The notes: generated by a model from the sequence alone, not told the origin. A stretch of DNA of 64,000 nt from Hyphomicrobiales bacterium (GCA_004144345.1 SEEL01000001.1:124001-188000), one strand, 5' to 3'; shown: positions 17,570-28,180, counted from the first letter of the stretch. Numbers and translations are program-made.

Positions 17570-19054
17570 GTGAGTAAACCCGATCCGCTCGATATCTACG
17601 GCGACACGCTGCATGAAGAGTGCGGCGTGTTCGGCATTTTGGGGCACTCCGAAGCCGCTACGCTCACCGCGCTCGGCCTCCATGCCCTGCAGCATCGCGG
17701 CCAGGAAGCGGCGGGCATCGTCAGCTTTGACGGCCGCCAGTTCCATTCCGAGCGCCATCTCGGCCTCGTCGGCGATCACTTCACCGACCCGGCCGTGGTC
17801 AAGCAGCTGCCCGGCCACATGGCGATGGGCCATGTGCGCTATTCGACCACCGGCGAGACGATCCTGCGCAACGTGCAGCCGCTATTTGCCGAACTCGAAG
17901 TCGGCGGCATCGCCATCGGCCACAATGGCAATTTCACCAACGGCCTGACGCTGCGTCGCGAGCTGATCGCCAATGGCGCGATCATGCAGTCGACGTCGGA
18001 CACCGAAGTGGTGCTCCATCTCATCGCCCGCTCGCGCAAGAAGGGCTCGGACGAGCGCTTCATCGACGCGCTGTCGCAGGTCGAGGGCGCCTATGCGATG
18101 GTCGCGGTCACCCGCACCAAGCTGATCGGCGCGCGCGATCCCAACGGCATCCGCCCGCTGGTGCTGGGCGATCTCGACGGCCGGCCGATCTTCGCGTCGG
18201 AAACCTGTGCCCTCGACATCATCGGCGCCAAATTCGTGCGCGACGTGAAGAATGGCGAAGTGATCGTCGCCGAGATCCAGGCCGATGGCCGCATCTCCAT
18301 GACCTCGTCCATGCCGTTCGGGCCGAAGCCGGAGCGCCTCTGCCTGTTCGAGTATGTTTACTTCGCCCGTCCCGATTCCGTCGTCGGCGGCCGCTCGGTC
18401 TATGCCGCGCGCAAGAAGGCCGGCATGAACCTCGCGCGCGAGCATGCGATCGATGCCGATGTCGTGGTCCCCGTCCCCGATGGCGGCACGCCCGCGGCCA
18501 TCGGCTATGCGCAGGCGAGCGGCATCCCGTTCGAACTGGGCATCATTCGCAACCATTATGTGGGCCGCACCTTCATCGAGCCGACGCAGTCGATCCGCGC
18601 CTTCGGCGTCAAGCTGAAGCACTCGGCCAACCGCGCCGAGATCGACGGCAAGCGCGTCGTGCTGGTGGACGATTCCATCGTGCGCGGCACCACCTCGATC
18701 AAGATCGTGCAGATGATCCGCGAGGCCGGGGCCAAGGAAGTGCACATCCGCGTCGCCTCGCCGATGATCTTCCATCCGGACTATTACGGCATCGACACGC
18801 CCGACCATGACAGCCTGCTCGCCAATCAATATGCCGATGTCGAGGCCATGGCCCGCTACATCGGCGTGGATTCGCTGCAGTTCCTGTCGATCGACGGGCT
18901 CTATGACGCGGTGGGCGGCGAGAAGCGCAACAATGCGGCGCCGCAGTTCACCGACCATTATTTCACCGGTGAGTATCCGACGACGCTCACCGATCTGACG
19001 GGACGCGGCAAGACCGATCCCAAAACCATCTCGCTGATGCGCGAGGCGAGCTGA
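17570..19054 (+). CDS. purF: Amidophosphoribosyltransferase
   Basis: Transfers glutamine amide nitrogen to PRPP, the first committed purine step. The frame reads DTLHEECGVFGILGH. The mature N-terminal Cys18 nucleophile follows a 17-residue propeptide, the class with self-processing. Later come HNGNFTNG and the PRPP loop VVLVDDSIVRGTTS. The GTG at 17570 is chosen from homology; AGGAG lies only one base upstream, so the true start is uncertain, and the frame is open back to 17480 inside cvpA. It is coupled to cvpA in position and followed 5 bases later by an SDR gene. Confidence 0.94.
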   Translation: MSKPDPLDIYGDTLHEECGVFGILGHSEAATLTALGLHALQHRGQEAAGIVSFDGRQFHSERHLGLVGDHFTDPAVVKQLPGHMAMGHVRYSTTGETILRNVQPLFAELEVGGIAIGHNGNFTNGLTLRRELIANGAIMQSTSDTEVVLHLIARSRKKGSDERFIDALSQVEGAYAMVAVTRTKLIGARDPNGIRPLVLGDLDGRPIFASETCALDIIGAKFVRDVKNGEVIVAEIQADGRISMTSSMPFGPKPERLCLFEYVYFARPDSVVGGRSVYAARKKAGMNLAREHAIDADVVVPVPDGGTPAAIGYAQASGIPFELGIIRNHYVGRTFIEPTQSIRAFGVKLKHSANRAEIDGKRVVLVDDSIVRGTTSIKIVQMIREAGAKEVHIRVASPMIFHPDYYGIDTPDHDSLLANQYADVEAMARYIGVDSLQFLSIDGLYDAVGGEKRNNAAPQFTDHYFTGEYPTTLTDLTGRGKTDPKTISLMREAS

Positions 19055-19059
19055 GTTCT

Positions 19060-19785
19060 ATGACTGATCTGACTGGTAAGATTGTCCTCGTCACCGGGGC
19101 GAGCCGTGGCATTGGCTATCAGGCGGCCATCGAGGCCGGACGGCGTGGCGCCCATGTCATCGCCGTGGCCCGTACCGTGGGCGGGCTCGAGGATCTCGAC
19201 GACGCCATCAAGCAGCTCGGCAGCGAGACCACCCTCGTGCCGCTCGATATCCGCGATGGCGATGCCATCGACCGGCTGGGCGCGGCGATCTACGAACGCT
19301 GGGGCAAGCTCGACGGGCTCGTCGCCAATGCCGGCGTGCTCGGCACGATCACGCCGCTGTCGCATCTCGACGTCAAGGATTTCGATCAGGCCTTCGCCGT
19401 CAACGTCACGGCGAACTATCGCCTGATCCGCTCGCTCGATCTGCTGCTGCGCCAGTCGGACGCCGGCCGCGCCGTCTTCGTCTCTTCCTCCGCCTCGCAA
19501 TCGGGACACCCCTTCTGGGGCCTTTATTCGGCGACCAAGGCGGCGCTCGAAGCGATGGTGCGGAGCTATGCGGGCGAACTCAGCGTCAGCAAGGTCAAGG
19601 CCAACGTCTTCTGGCCCGGTGCCGTCCGCACCGCGATGCGCGCCAAGGCCATGCCGGGCGAAGATCCGGCAACGCTGCCGATGCCGGCCGAGATCGCCCC
19701 CAAGCTCATCGACATGATCGCCCCCGCCTTCACCGAGACGGGCATGATCTACGATTTCAAGACCAGCGAGCTGCGGCCGCTCTAG
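19060..19785 (+). CDS. Short-chain dehydrogenase/reductase
   Basis: A 241-aa classical SDR. The cofactor loop TGASRGIG lies at about residues 13-20, NAGVLG at 90-95, and the catalytic Ser and YSATKAALE at about 155-163. It starts 5 bases after the purF stop, so it is probably in the same transcript. A purF-SDR pair recurs in this order of bacteria, but no purine role is known. The substrate cannot be told from sequence. Followed by an intergenic repeat. Confidence 0.9.
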   Translation: MTDLTGKIVLVTGASRGIGYQAAIEAGRRGAHVIAVARTVGGLEDLDDAIKQLGSETTLVPLDIRDGDAIDRLGAAIYERWGKLDGLVANAGVLGTITPLSHLDVKDFDQAFAVNVTANYRLIRSLDLLLRQSDAGRAVFVSSSASQSGHPFWGLYSATKAALEAMVRSYAGELSVSKVKANVFWPGAVRTAMRAKAMPGEDPATLPMPAEIAPKLIDMIAPAFTETGMIYDFKTSELRPL

Positions 19786-19800
19786 GCTTCGCGCCAGCGA

Positions 19801-19946
19801 CACCCCCCTCATCCGGCTTCGCCACCTTCTCCCATCAAGGGAGAAGGCGATGGAGCTGTGAGCTCTCGGTAGGGGAAAGCAGGGGTCTCAGTCAGGCCTT
19901 CTCCCTCGATGGGAGGAAAGTGCCCGAAGGGCGGATGAGGGTGGTG
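19801..19946. repeat. Palindromic intergenic element with CCCTCATCCG ends
   Basis: The ends CACCCCCCTCATCCG (19801-19815) and CGGATGAGGGTG (19932-19943) are inverted repeats. Inside, CCTTCTCCC and GGGAGAAGG (19825-19847) form a hairpin. This type, CCCTCATCCG...CGGATGAGGG, is a well-known class of short repeats between genes in rhizobia and relatives. It lies between convergent genes (SDR and the CNNM protein) and may serve as a bidirectional terminator. Confidence 0.75.
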
Positions 19947-19964
19947 CCCCACCCGCCGAAGCCC

Positions 19965-21242
19965 CTACTCCGTCTTCGTCACCAGCACCTTGTCGATGCG
20001 GCGGCCGTCGAGGTCGAGCACTTCGAACTTCCACGGCTCGCGCGTGAACGTCTCGCCCACGGCCGGCAGATGGTTGAGCTCGCTCAGCACATAGCCGGCG
20101 ACCGTTTCGTAGGGCGGGTCCTTGGGGATTGGAACGCCGATCTTGTCGGCGAACTCGTCCACCGGCATCCAGCCCGACACGAGCCAGCTGCCGTCTTCGC
20201 GGCGGGTGAAGGCGGTGTCGCCACCCTCCTCTTCCTGGAAGTCGCCGATGATGGCGCCCAGGATGTCGCCCGGCGTCACCACGCCCTCGAAGTGTCCGTA
20301 CTCGTCGAACACCAGCGCCATGTGCACCACCGAAGCGCGGATCGCCGACAGCACCGAGATCGCATCGGCACGGTCGAGCACCACCGGCGCCGGCTTGACC
20401 AGCGAGCGGATATCGAGCGGCGCCCCCGAGGCGAAAATGTCGATCAGATCCTTGCGCAGCAGCACGCCAATGATGCGGTCGGGCTCGCCCTCATGCACCG
20501 GCAGCATCGAGCGATGCGAATTGCGCAGCATGGTGATCGTCTCGTCGAGCGGCTCGCTCAGATCGACCAGTTCGACATCGAGACGCGACGTCATCAGGCC
20601 GCGCGCCGAGCGATCGGCAAGACGCATGACGCCCGAGATCATGGCGCGTTCTTCGGTCTCCATCACGCCCTGGCTCTCGGCCTCGGCGATGATGGTGCGC
20701 ACTTCCTCGTCGGTAACCCGCTCCTCGCTGGCGCCGCTCTGGCCGAGCAGGCGCAGCACGGTGCGGCCGGAGATATCGAGCACGAAGACGACCGGCGCAC
20801 CAACCTTGGCGATGATCCGCATCGCCGGAGCGACACGGGCAGCGATGCCCTCGGCATCGCGCAGCGCGATCTGCTTGGGCACCAGTTCGCCCAGGATCAG
20901 CGACAGATAGGTGATGCACACCACCACCGAGCCAACGCCCAGCGCATTGGCGAGGCCCACATCGAGGCCGCTGCCGATCAGGAAGTCGCTCAGGCGCTCG
21001 CCCAGCGTCGCGCCGGAGAAGGCGCCCGACAGCACGCCGACCAGCGTAATGCCGATCTGCACCGATGACAGGAACTTGCCGGGATCCTCGGCCAGTTGCA
21101 GGGCCACGGCGGCGCCCTTATTGCCGTCGGCGGCCATCACCTTGAGGCGCGCTGGTCGCGCGGACACCACCGCCAGTTCGGACATGGCAAGCAGGCCGTT
21201 CACCAGCGTGAGAACGACAACGATGAGGATCTCGACGTACAC
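19965..21242 (-). CDS. CNNM/CBS-domain membrane protein (hemolysin C / CorC-like family)
   Basis: A 425-aa inner-membrane protein of the UPF0053 type. It has an N-terminal CNNM (DUF21) domain with three to four helices (LTLVNGLLAMSELAVVSARPARL), then two CBS domains (about 200-330, with MLPVHEGEPDRIIGV and MALVFDEYGHFEGVVTPGDI) and a C-terminal CorC_HlyC domain (VSGWMPVDEFADKIG). Relatives act in magnesium or cobalt efflux; hemolysin is a historical name. The start is GTG at 21242 with AAGGGA upstream. Confidence 0.93.
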   Translation of the reverse strand: MYVEILIVVVLTLVNGLLAMSELAVVSARPARLKVMAADGNKGAAVALQLAEDPGKFLSSVQIGITLVGVLSGAFSGATLGERLSDFLIGSGLDVGLANALGVGSVVVCITYLSLILGELVPKQIALRDAEGIAARVAPAMRIIAKVGAPVVFVLDISGRTVLRLLGQSGASEERVTDEEVRTIIAEAESQGVMETEERAMISGVMRLADRSARGLMTSRLDVELVDLSEPLDETITMLRNSHRSMLPVHEGEPDRIIGVLLRKDLIDIFASGAPLDIRSLVKPAPVVLDRADAISVLSAIRASVVHMALVFDEYGHFEGVVTPGDILGAIIGDFQEEEGGDTAFTRREDGSWLVSGWMPVDEFADKIGVPIPKDPPYETVAGYVLSELNHLPAVGETFTREPWKFEVLDLDGRRIDKVLVTKTE

Positions 21243-21336
21243 TTTTTTCCCTTGAGCAGTGGACAGGGAATAGAAAACAGCGGCGTCAGCCGCGGCGTTT
21301 CCTATTCTCTATACGCTGCCAGCATGCCTCAGCTGC

Positions 21337-22755
21337 TCACTCCGCCTTGGCGTAGGGGTTCTTGGTCGAGCGCAGCCACAGCCGGATCGGCGTGCCGGGC
21401 ATGTCGAATGCCTCGCGCATCGAATTGACCAGATAGCGTTGATACGACATCGGCACCGATTCAGAGCGCGAGCCGAAAATGATGAAGCTCGGCGGCCGCA
21501 TCTTGGCCTGCGTCATGTAGCGCAGCTTGAGGCGGCGGCCCGACACGGCCGGCGGCGGATGCTTCTCGACCACGGCGCCCAGCCAGCGGTTGAGCTTGGC
21601 CGTCGACAGATGGGTGTTCCACTTTTCCTCGATGGCGAAGATGGCGCTCATCAGCCGGTCGATGTTGCGGCCCTGGAGGCCCGAGATCGTCACCAGCGGA
21701 ATGCCGCGCACCTGCGGCAGCAGCCGCTCGCATTCCTCGCGCAGCATGACCAGCGTCGCCTGCTTGTCCTCGATGAGGTCCCATTTGTTGAGCGCGATCA
21801 CCATCGCCCGCCCCTCGCGATGCACGAGGTCGGCCAGCGCCAGGTCCTGCTTTTCGAACGGGATCGTCGCATCGAGCAGCAGCACGACCACTTCGGCGTA
21901 CTGGATCGAGCGCAGCGAATCCCCGACGGCCAGCCGTTCGAGCTTGGTGTCGACGCGCGATTTCTTGCGCATGCCGGCCGTGTCGACGAGGTTGATCGTC
22001 CGCCCTTCCCACTCCCACGGCACCATGATGGAGTCGCGGGTGATGCCGGCCTCGGGGCCGGTCAGCAGGCGGTCCTCGCCGATCATCGTATTGATCAGCG
22101 TTGACTTGCCGGCATTAGGGCGGCCGACGATCGCGATATTGAGATAGCGCTTGGGGTTCCAGCGCAGCGCCGGGCCCTCTTCGGTCGAGCCGTCATCCTC
22201 GGGCAGGTCGATGTCGACTTCCGGCAGCAATTCGTCCGGCAGCACCGGCGGCGGGTCCCGCTCGTCGACGGCCTTCGAGATGATGGCATGGAGGTCCGCC
22301 AGCCCGAGGCCATGCTCGGCCGACAGCGGCACCGGCTCGCCGAAGCCCAGCGAATAGGCTTCCATCAGCCCGGCATCGGCCGCCTTGCCTTCCGCCTTGT
22401 TGGCGATCAGATGGACTTCCTTGTTGGCCTTGCGCAGCACCTGCGCAAACCGCTCGTCGAGCGGCGTCACGCCAGCCCGCGCGTCGATCATGAACAGGAT
22501 GACGTCGGCTTCCTTGATCGCCAGTTCCGTGCCCTGGCGCATGCGGTCTTCGAGCGAGCCGTCGAAACGGTCCTCATAGCCGGCGGTGTCGAGGATGCGG
22601 AACTTGAGGTCGGCGATGCGGCCCTCGGCCTCGCGGCGATCGCGCGTGACGCCCGGCGTGTCATCGACGAGCGCGATTTTCCGGCCGACAAGCCGGTTGA
22701 AAAGGGTCGACTTGCCCACATTGGGGCGGCCGACAATGGCAACGATCGCACTCAT
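21337..22755 (-). CDS. der: Ribosome-assembly GTPase Der (EngA)
   Basis: Essential GTPase of 50S subunit assembly. The 472-aa product has two tandem G domains, GRPNVGKST at 9-17 and GRPNAGKST at 210-218, each followed by DTPG or DTAG and NKAE or NKWD motifs, and a KH-like C-terminal domain. It lies 17 bases after the YfgM-like gene, an association seen elsewhere (YfgM-BamB-Der). Confidence 0.97.
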   Translation of the reverse strand: MSAIVAIVGRPNVGKSTLFNRLVGRKIALVDDTPGVTRDRREAEGRIADLKFRILDTAGYEDRFDGSLEDRMRQGTELAIKEADVILFMIDARAGVTPLDERFAQVLRKANKEVHLIANKAEGKAADAGLMEAYSLGFGEPVPLSAEHGLGLADLHAIISKAVDERDPPPVLPDELLPEVDIDLPEDDGSTEEGPALRWNPKRYLNIAIVGRPNAGKSTLINTMIGEDRLLTGPEAGITRDSIMVPWEWEGRTINLVDTAGMRKKSRVDTKLERLAVGDSLRSIQYAEVVVLLLDATIPFEKQDLALADLVHREGRAMVIALNKWDLIEDKQATLVMLREECERLLPQVRGIPLVTISGLQGRNIDRLMSAIFAIEEKWNTHLSTAKLNRWLGAVVEKHPPPAVSGRRLKLRYMTQAKMRPPSFIIFGSRSESVPMSYQRYLVNSMREAFDMPGTPIRLWLRSTKNPYAKAE

Positions 22756-22772
22756 AATGGTTCCCCCAGCGC

Positions 22773-23564
22773 TCAGGGCGCCGAGGACGAAGCTTCCGCC
22801 GACGACGCGGGGGCTGAAACATCGAGTTCGGCGCTCGGATCAACCGCCACCGACGGTTCGGCCGAGGCATCCGCCGGCACATCCACGGGCGCGCTCACCA
22901 CCGGCGCGGTCGCGCCTTCGGCCAGCAGCTGCTGGATGTAGATCTGCACGCGGCCGGTCAGGTCGCGCGCCGCCAGCGGGTCGTCGACAATCGCCGTAAA
23001 CGTCGTCATCGCGGCATCGAGCTGGCCCGCCTTGTACTGGGCGAGGCCCAGCACTTCGCGCGCCGCGTTGCGCAGCGGCGAATCCGGGGCGATCGAGCCG
23101 CCAACGCGATTCTCCACCGCGGCGACATCGCCGCCATCGACCAGCAGATTGCCGGCCATCACCAGTGCCAGTTCGCGCAGATGGCCATCGCTCAGCGAGG
23201 TCGAGAGCGAATCGTAGGCAGCCACGGCTTCATCGGTCCGGCCGGCCTGGGCCAGCAGCGAGGCTTCACGGAACTGCGCCAGCGCCGGGTAAGCGCCCGA
23301 ACCCGTCGCAATCACCCCGTCCAGCGCCGTCTTGGCAGCTTCGAAGTCCGTGCCGTCGGCAATCGCCGCGGCCGCGTAGAACTGGTCGGACGACCGTGCG
23401 GAATTGCCCTGATGGTACCAGTTCCAGCCCTCATAGCCGGCAACGAGCAGCACCACGCCAACGGCGGCGCCGATGATGAAGGGCGCGCCCTGGCGCCAGA
23501 GCTTGCGCATACGGTCGCGGCGCAGCTCCTCATCGACTTCACGGAGCAGTGTATCGTTGGACAT
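22773..23564 (-). CDS. YfgM-like tetratricopeptide membrane protein
   Basis: A 263-aa protein with a cytoplasmic N-terminus ([25 protein letters not shown]), one transmembrane helix at about 28-47 and a periplasmic TPR-like helical region ([41 protein letters not shown]). The Ala/Ser/Val-rich tail after residue 215 is low complexity. E. coli YfgM helps chaperone the Sec translocon. Its gene precedes der here as in other proteobacteria. Confidence 0.86.
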   Translation of the reverse strand: MSNDTLLREVDEELRRDRMRKLWRQGAPFIIGAAVGVVLLVAGYEGWNWYHQGNSARSSDQFYAAAAIADGTDFEAAKTALDGVIATGSGAYPALAQFREASLLAQAGRTDEAVAAYDSLSTSLSDGHLRELALVMAGNLLVDGGDVAAVENRVGGSIAPDSPLRNAAREVLGLAQYKAGQLDAAMTTFTAIVDDPLAARDLTGRVQIYIQQLLAEGATAPVVSAPVDVPADASAEPSVAVDPSAELDVSAPASSAEASSSAP

Positions 23565-23788
23565 GAGACCCTTGGTGGAAACCCGGAAAATAGCGCGGCA
23601 ACATAGTCAGACAGCCCCCCGAATGCAATGTGACCCGTCATGCATCCATGCCGCATGCCGCATGCATCGCGCCGGGTGGTTTATGGCCAACGAGACCGCC
23701 CGTTACTGCGCGCCGTCATTATTGCGGAAAATCCGGGACTGCCGGGTAAGCATTGCGGGCTGAACGCCCGACTTATGCCTCGAAAAGC

Positions 23789-24046
23789 CTAGATCTCGCC
23801 GCGCTCGGCCAGCTTGGCCTCTTCGACATCGAGCCAGTTTTCGATGTCCTCGAGCGTCGCCGAGAATTCGTAGCCCTCTTCGCCGAAGACGATCTTGCTG
23901 GAGCGCGCGTCGCGCAGCTTGTAGCCGCCATGCGCCTTGACCTGGGCGGTCGGCTTCTGCGCCTTCAGCAGATCGACCAGATATTTCGCCAGCCGGCGTT
24001 TGACCCGCCGCTCCTGCGACGCCAGTCCGTCCTTGCGCATGCTCAT
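23789..24046 (-). CDS. Small hypothetical protein
   Basis: An 85-aa soluble protein, basic in the first third (MSMRKDGLASQERRVKRRLAKYL) and acidic at the end (EDIENWLDVEEAKLAERGEI). It starts at 24046 with a strong AAGGAGG ribosome-binding site 6 bases upstream; an earlier in-frame ATG at 24088 lacks one. No family recognised. It is flanked by spacers on both sides and looks monocistronic. Confidence 0.7.
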   Translation of the reverse strand: MSMRKDGLASQERRVKRRLAKYLVDLLKAQKPTAQVKAHGGYKLRDARSSKIVFGEEGYEFSATLEDIENWLDVEEAKLAERGEI

Positions 24047-24115
24047 GAGCGGCCTCCTTGGTCGCGAGTGACAGGCCCGCACTGCCATTTATGCAGGGCC
24101 TTGGCAACCGTCAGG

Positions 24116-24877
24116 CTAGGTCCGCCGCCGCAGCAGATAGGTGTCCATGATCCAGCCATGCTGTTCGCGCCCGGCCTTGCGGGCGGCCGCGATCGCATCG
24201 GCCGTCTCATCCAGCGGCCCGGCGATCAGCACCTCGCCCGGCATGCCGAGATAGGCGCCCCAGAAAATCTCCGCATCACCCCCGGCGCGATGTGCGTCGG
24301 CGGTATCGAGCATCACCACCACATTGGGGATATCGGCGCCCTCGCCTGCCGCCAGCCGCCGGCCGGTCGTCACCAGCACCGGCTCGCCGACGCGGTTGAG
24401 CGCCACGCGATGCCGCGCCGCCAGCGCCTGCGGCGCGCTGATGCCGGGGATCACTTCATACTCGATGCCGATGCCACGCCCGTTGAGCGCATCAAGCACC
24501 CGCATCGTGCCGTCATAGAGGCTGGGGTCGCCCCAGACGAGGAAGCCGCCGACCTGCCCCGGCTGCAATTCGCGCTCGAGCAGCGCCGCACAGACGTCCT
24601 CGACCTGCTGCCGCCAGTGATCCACCGAGCCGGTGTAATCGGTGTCGCTGATCCTTCGCGCCGGCACGTCGAACTCGACCGTCCGGAAGTCCGGCGCCTC
24701 GATGAAGCGCGCGCAGATCTCCTCGCGCAGCGCCCGCAGTTCGCTTTTCTCCGCGCCCTTGTCGGGGATGAAGAACACATCCACCCGGTTCAGCGCCTTG
24801 ACCGCCTGCAGCGTCAGATAGTCCGGATTGCCGGCGCCGATGCCGATGACGAGGATCTTGTGCACGGCGAGCTCCAT
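24116..24877 (-). CDS. cobF: Precorrin-6A synthase (deacetylating)
   Basis: SAM-dependent C1-methylation with loss of the acetyl group, a step of aerobic cobalamin synthesis. The 253-aa product starts MELAVHKILVIGIGAGNPDYLTLQ, the SAM-binding start of tetrapyrrole methylases, and contains VGGFLVWGDPSLYD and the GISAPQALAARH motif. The frame is open further upstream, but homology places the start at 24877. No other cobalamin gene is in the window, so this gene stands outside any cob cluster. Confidence 0.9.
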   Translation of the reverse strand: MELAVHKILVIGIGAGNPDYLTLQAVKALNRVDVFFIPDKGAEKSELRALREEICARFIEAPDFRTVEFDVPARRISDTDYTGSVDHWRQQVEDVCAALLERELQPGQVGGFLVWGDPSLYDGTMRVLDALNGRGIGIEYEVIPGISAPQALAARHRVALNRVGEPVLVTTGRRLAAGEGADIPNVVVMLDTADAHRAGGDAEIFWGAYLGMPGEVLIAGPLDETADAIAAARKAGREQHGWIMDTYLLRRRT

Positions 24878-24914
24878 CCGTAGCGCCGGCAAGTCTGCAC
24901 CGGCGCCGGGACTT

Positions 24915-25289
24915 TCACTGCAAATCGGCGGCTTCGTAAAGCGGGCGGATTTCGATCGCGCTCGGCCCCGGCAGCGGGTTCGGATTGGGGCAGTGCTTTG
25001 CCCAGGCAATCGCCTCGGCCATGTCCTTGACGTCCCACAGCCAGAAGCCGGCAATTAGCTCCTTGGCTTCGGTGAACGGCCCGTCGGTGACGATGCGCTC
25101 CTCGCCATCGAGCGACACGCGCGCCCCGGCCGAGGACGGCTTCAGCCCCGCCGCCATGACGCGGATACCGGCGGCCTGCAATTCCTCGTTGAAGCGGCTC
25201 ATCTTCTCGCGCGCCCTGAGTTCGGCAGGCGTATTGATCTCGCCCTTCTCGCTGTCCGGCGTCGCCTTCACCAGCACCATCACGCGCAT
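24915..25289 (-). CDS. YciI-like / DGPFAETKE family protein
   Basis: A 124-aa protein of the YCII-related superfamily, identified by the hallmark DGPFTEAKELIAGFWLWDV in its second half and the N-terminal MRVMVLVKATPDSE. Function in this family is not firmly known; its members are often annotated near RNA polymerase ECF sigma factors, but none is present here. It lies 37 bases before cobF. Confidence 0.9.
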   Translation of the reverse strand: MRVMVLVKATPDSEKGEINTPAELRAREKMSRFNEELQAAGIRVMAAGLKPSSAGARVSLDGEERIVTDGPFTEAKELIAGFWLWDVKDMAEAIAWAKHCPNPNPLPGPSAIEIRPLYEAADLQ

Positions 25290-25386
25290 GATCGTCTCCT
25301 CGCGGCGGGCCGCAGCGGCCCTTCACAGACACAACGAACGAGCCCCGCCGGAATCGACAATGCCGGGCAAAAAATCGTGCTCCGGC

Positions 25387-25761
25387 CTATTCGGCGGGCA
25401 CCCTGCCAAGGCCGATCTCATTGCCGTCGGGGTCGTAATACATGACCTTGCGGACGCCCTCGGCGGGCAGTTCCTCGCCGCCGAAATTGATGCCGCGCGC
25501 CGCAATCTCATCGATCAGCCGCTCGAGCTCGGTGGTCATGATGGTCTGCACCGCGCCACCGGCGCGGGTCGCATCGGTGATGAGGTAGAGCCAGCGTTGC
25601 GCGCCGAGCGCCCACACCGCTTCATGGTCATTGGGAAAGAAGCTCGGCTCGGCGCCGAGCAGGCGCCGGTACCAGTCGAGGGCGCGCTGGAAATCGCTGA
25701 CGGGAATGCCCGCGAAGAGTTCGGTTGCCGTTCCGCCTAGCGCTACTGCATCCGAACTCAT
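25387..25761 (-). CDS. VOC (glyoxalase/bleomycin-resistance) family protein
   Basis: A 124-aa single VOC domain with paired beta-alpha-beta-beta-beta units: FAGIPVSDFQRALDWYRRLLG at the start and VMYYDPDGNEIGLGR at the end. Conserved Glu near the C-terminus would bind metal. Substrate unknown. It lies between the YciI-like gene and guaA with short spacers, so it may be co-transcribed with either. Confidence 0.88.
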   Translation of the reverse strand: MSSDAVALGGTATELFAGIPVSDFQRALDWYRRLLGAEPSFFPNDHEAVWALGAQRWLYLITDATRAGGAVQTIMTTELERLIDEIAARGINFGGEELPAEGVRKVMYYDPDGNEIGLGRVPAE

Positions 25762-25776
25762 TTCAGGCTCCCTCGC

Positions 25777-27345
25777 CTATTCCCACTCGATCGTGCCGGG
25801 GGGCTTTGACGTGATGTCGTAGACCACGCGGTTGATGCCGCGCACTTCGTTGATGATGCGCGTCGCAACCTGGCCGATGAAGGCCATGTCGAACGGATAG
25901 AAATCCGCCGTCATGCCATCGACCGAGGTCACCGCACGCAGGGCGCAGACGAACTCATAGGTCCGCCCGTCGCCCATCACGCCCACGGTCTGCACCGGCA
26001 GCAGCACGGCAAAAGCCTGCCAGATCTTGTCGTAGAGCCCGGCCTTGCGGATCTCGTCGAGATAGATCGCGTCGGCCTTCCTGAGGATGTCGAGCTTGTC
26101 CGGCGACACGCCGCCCGGCAGGCGGATGGCGAGGCCCGGCCCCGGGAACGGGTGGCGGCCGACGAATTTCTCCGGCAGGCCGAGTTCACGCCCGAGGGCG
26201 CGCACTTCGTCCTTGAACAATTCGCGCAGCGGCTCGACCAGCTGCATGTTCATGCGGTCCGGCAGGCCGCCGACATTGTGGTGCGACTTGATCACCACGG
26301 ACGGGCCGCCCGAGAAGCTGACGCTCTCGATCACGTCGGGATAGAGCGTGCCCTGCGCGAGGAACTGCGCGCCGCCGATCTTCTTGGCCTCGGCCTCGAA
26401 GGTCTCGATGAACAGCCGCCCGATGGTCTTGCGCTTCTTTTCCGGGTCGGTCTCGCCGGCCAGCGCGCCCAGGAATTCCTTCGACGCATCAACGTGGACG
26501 AGTGGAATGTTGTAGTGGTCGCGGAACATCGTCACGACCTCTTCGGACTCGTTGAGCCGCATCAGGCCGTGGTCGACATAGATGCAGGTCAGCTGCTCGC
26601 CGATCGCTTCATGGATCAGCACCGCCGCAACCGAACTGTCGACGCCACCGGAGAGGCCGCAGATCACCCTGCCCTTGCCCACCTGCGCGCGGATCTTTTC
26701 GATCATGCGCGAGCGATAGGCCGACATGGTCCAGTCGGATTTGAGCCCGACGATATTGTGGACGAAGTTGGCGAGGAGCTTCCCGCCATCGGGCGTATGC
26801 ACCACTTCGGGGTGGAACATCGTGGTGTAGCGGGCGCGCTTTTCGTCCACCGCAATGGCAAAGGGCGCGTTGGGCGAGGTCGCGACGACCTTGAAGCCCG
26901 CCGGCAGTTCGGTGACGCGGTCGCCATGGCTCATCCACACCGGATAGCGCCCGCCGATTTCCCACACGCCCTCATAGAGCCGGCTCGGCTCCAGAACCTC
27001 GACATCGGCGCGGCCGAATTCGCGGGCATGGCCGCCCTCGACCGTCCCGCCCATCTGCGTGACCAGCGTCTGCTGGCCGTAGCAGATCCCGAGGATCGGC
27101 ACGTTCGACTCGATGATCGCCTGCGGCGCCCGCGGGCTGCCCGCGTCCAGCACGGAGGCCGGGCCGCCCGAAAAGATCACGCCTTTCGGGTGCATCGCCG
27201 CGAAGGCTTCCGCCGCCTTGTTGAAGGGGTGGATTTCGCAATAAACGCCGGTCTCGCGCAGGCGGCGCGCGATCAGCTGGGTCACTTGCGACCCGAAATC
27301 GATGATGAGGATGGAGTCGACGGGCGGCTTGGCTGGCTCTGTCAT
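25777..27345 (-). CDS. guaA: GMP synthase (glutamine-hydrolysing)
   Basis: Converts XMP to GMP, following IMP dehydrogenase (guaB, in this window). The 522-aa product has a class I amidotransferase domain with Cys88 ([11 protein letters not shown]), His178 and Glu180 (TMFHPE), and an ATP-pyrophosphatase domain with [11 protein letters not shown] at 230-240. The C-terminus [12 protein letters not shown] is typical. The frame stays open upstream to 27438, but [20 protein letters not shown] at 27345 is the expected start. Confidence 0.97.
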   Translation of the reverse strand: MTEPAKPPVDSILIIDFGSQVTQLIARRLRETGVYCEIHPFNKAAEAFAAMHPKGVIFSGGPASVLDAGSPRAPQAIIESNVPILGICYGQQTLVTQMGGTVEGGHAREFGRADVEVLEPSRLYEGVWEIGGRYPVWMSHGDRVTELPAGFKVVATSPNAPFAIAVDEKRARYTTMFHPEVVHTPDGGKLLANFVHNIVGLKSDWTMSAYRSRMIEKIRAQVGKGRVICGLSGGVDSSVAAVLIHEAIGEQLTCIYVDHGLMRLNESEEVVTMFRDHYNIPLVHVDASKEFLGALAGETDPEKKRKTIGRLFIETFEAEAKKIGGAQFLAQGTLYPDVIESVSFSGGPSVVIKSHHNVGGLPDRMNMQLVEPLRELFKDEVRALGRELGLPEKFVGRHPFPGPGLAIRLPGGVSPDKLDILRKADAIYLDEIRKAGLYDKIWQAFAVLLPVQTVGVMGDGRTYEFVCALRAVTSVDGMTADFYPFDMAFIGQVATRIINEVRGINRVVYDITSKPPGTIEWE

Positions 27346-27409
27346 GGCGGCGGAATAAAGCCCCGGCGGGGATTCCGCAAGACCGGCACCCCTGCGGCCG
27401 GCGGGCGCG

Positions 27410-28105
27410 TCATGCGGTGGGCGCAGGCCTCGCCGCATCGTTCGCCCGCACCAGCTTTTCCGCGAGATTGCGGCTCAGCGCCGCCTCCAGCGTCCGCCGG
27501 AGCGCCGTGTCGCCGTCGATCGCGGCCCGCAGCTTCTGGCGCTCGAAGGCCAGCAGCAACGCCCCGGTGCCGGCCCTCGCCGTCGCACTGGCCGGATTGC
27601 CGGTCAGAAAGCTCATTTCGCCCACATAATCGCCCGGCTTGCAGGTCGCCACCAGCCGCTCGCCATGGACGATCCGCACCTCGCCCTCGGCCACATAGAG
27701 CAATTGCTCGACCGGCTGCCCCTCGCTGGTCAGCTCGTCGCCGGCCGCCACCTGCCGCGATTTCGAAAAGCCCAGCAGCCGCTTGATCGTCGCCCGGTCC
27801 ATGCCCGGCGGCATGTTGTCGGCAAAATGCCGCTCGGCGCCCGAAAAGCGGTGGTGCCGCTCATAGTACCAGATGATCAGCAGCTGCCCGATGTTGACGA
27901 GCACGAAGATCGTCTCCCACAGCACGCTCACCGGGTCGAACACGAAGAACGCCCGGTAGACGATCTTGGTCACTCCCGAGGCCACGGCGAAGGCCCGCAG
28001 CCACACCATACGGCGCATCAGCATCGATACGATCAGCAGGAAATAGGTGAAATGGCCGAACAGGATCGCCGGGTCGGTCAGGCCCGCTAGCAACTCACTC
28101 ATCAT
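27410..28105 (-). CDS. Popeye-like membrane protein with a cyclic-nucleotide-binding fold
   Basis: A 231-aa protein with three transmembrane helices in the first 90 residues ([50 protein letters not shown]), followed by a cNMP-binding beta-roll. The helix arrangement recalls Popeye-domain proteins. In the phosphate-binding cassette [15 protein letters not shown] the usual Arg is Ala, so canonical cAMP/cGMP binding is doubtful. It is a paralogue of the next gene upstream, 75 bases away. Function unknown; a sensor or scaffold in the membrane is a guess. Confidence 0.8.
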   Translation of the reverse strand: MMSELLAGLTDPAILFGHFTYFLLIVSMLMRRMVWLRAFAVASGVTKIVYRAFFVFDPVSVLWETIFVLVNIGQLLIIWYYERHHRFSGAERHFADNMPPGMDRATIKRLLGFSKSRQVAAGDELTSEGQPVEQLLYVAEGEVRIVHGERLVATCKPGDYVGEMSFLTGNPASATARAGTGALLLAFERQKLRAAIDGDTALRRTLEAALSRNLAEKLVRANDAARPAPTA

Positions 28106-28180
28106 CTCGACTTTCCCTCACGGCGCGGCGCGTGAGTGATTCCCATGACGATCCAGTGACAGCGCCAATTCGGCCGGAAG

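Noticed and set aside
23640-23667. GCATGC-rich short palindrome (ATGCAT...ATGCAT) upstream of the YfgM-like gene
   Set aside because: It is a simple low-complexity run of GCATG units with no link to a known regulator; too weak to call an operator.
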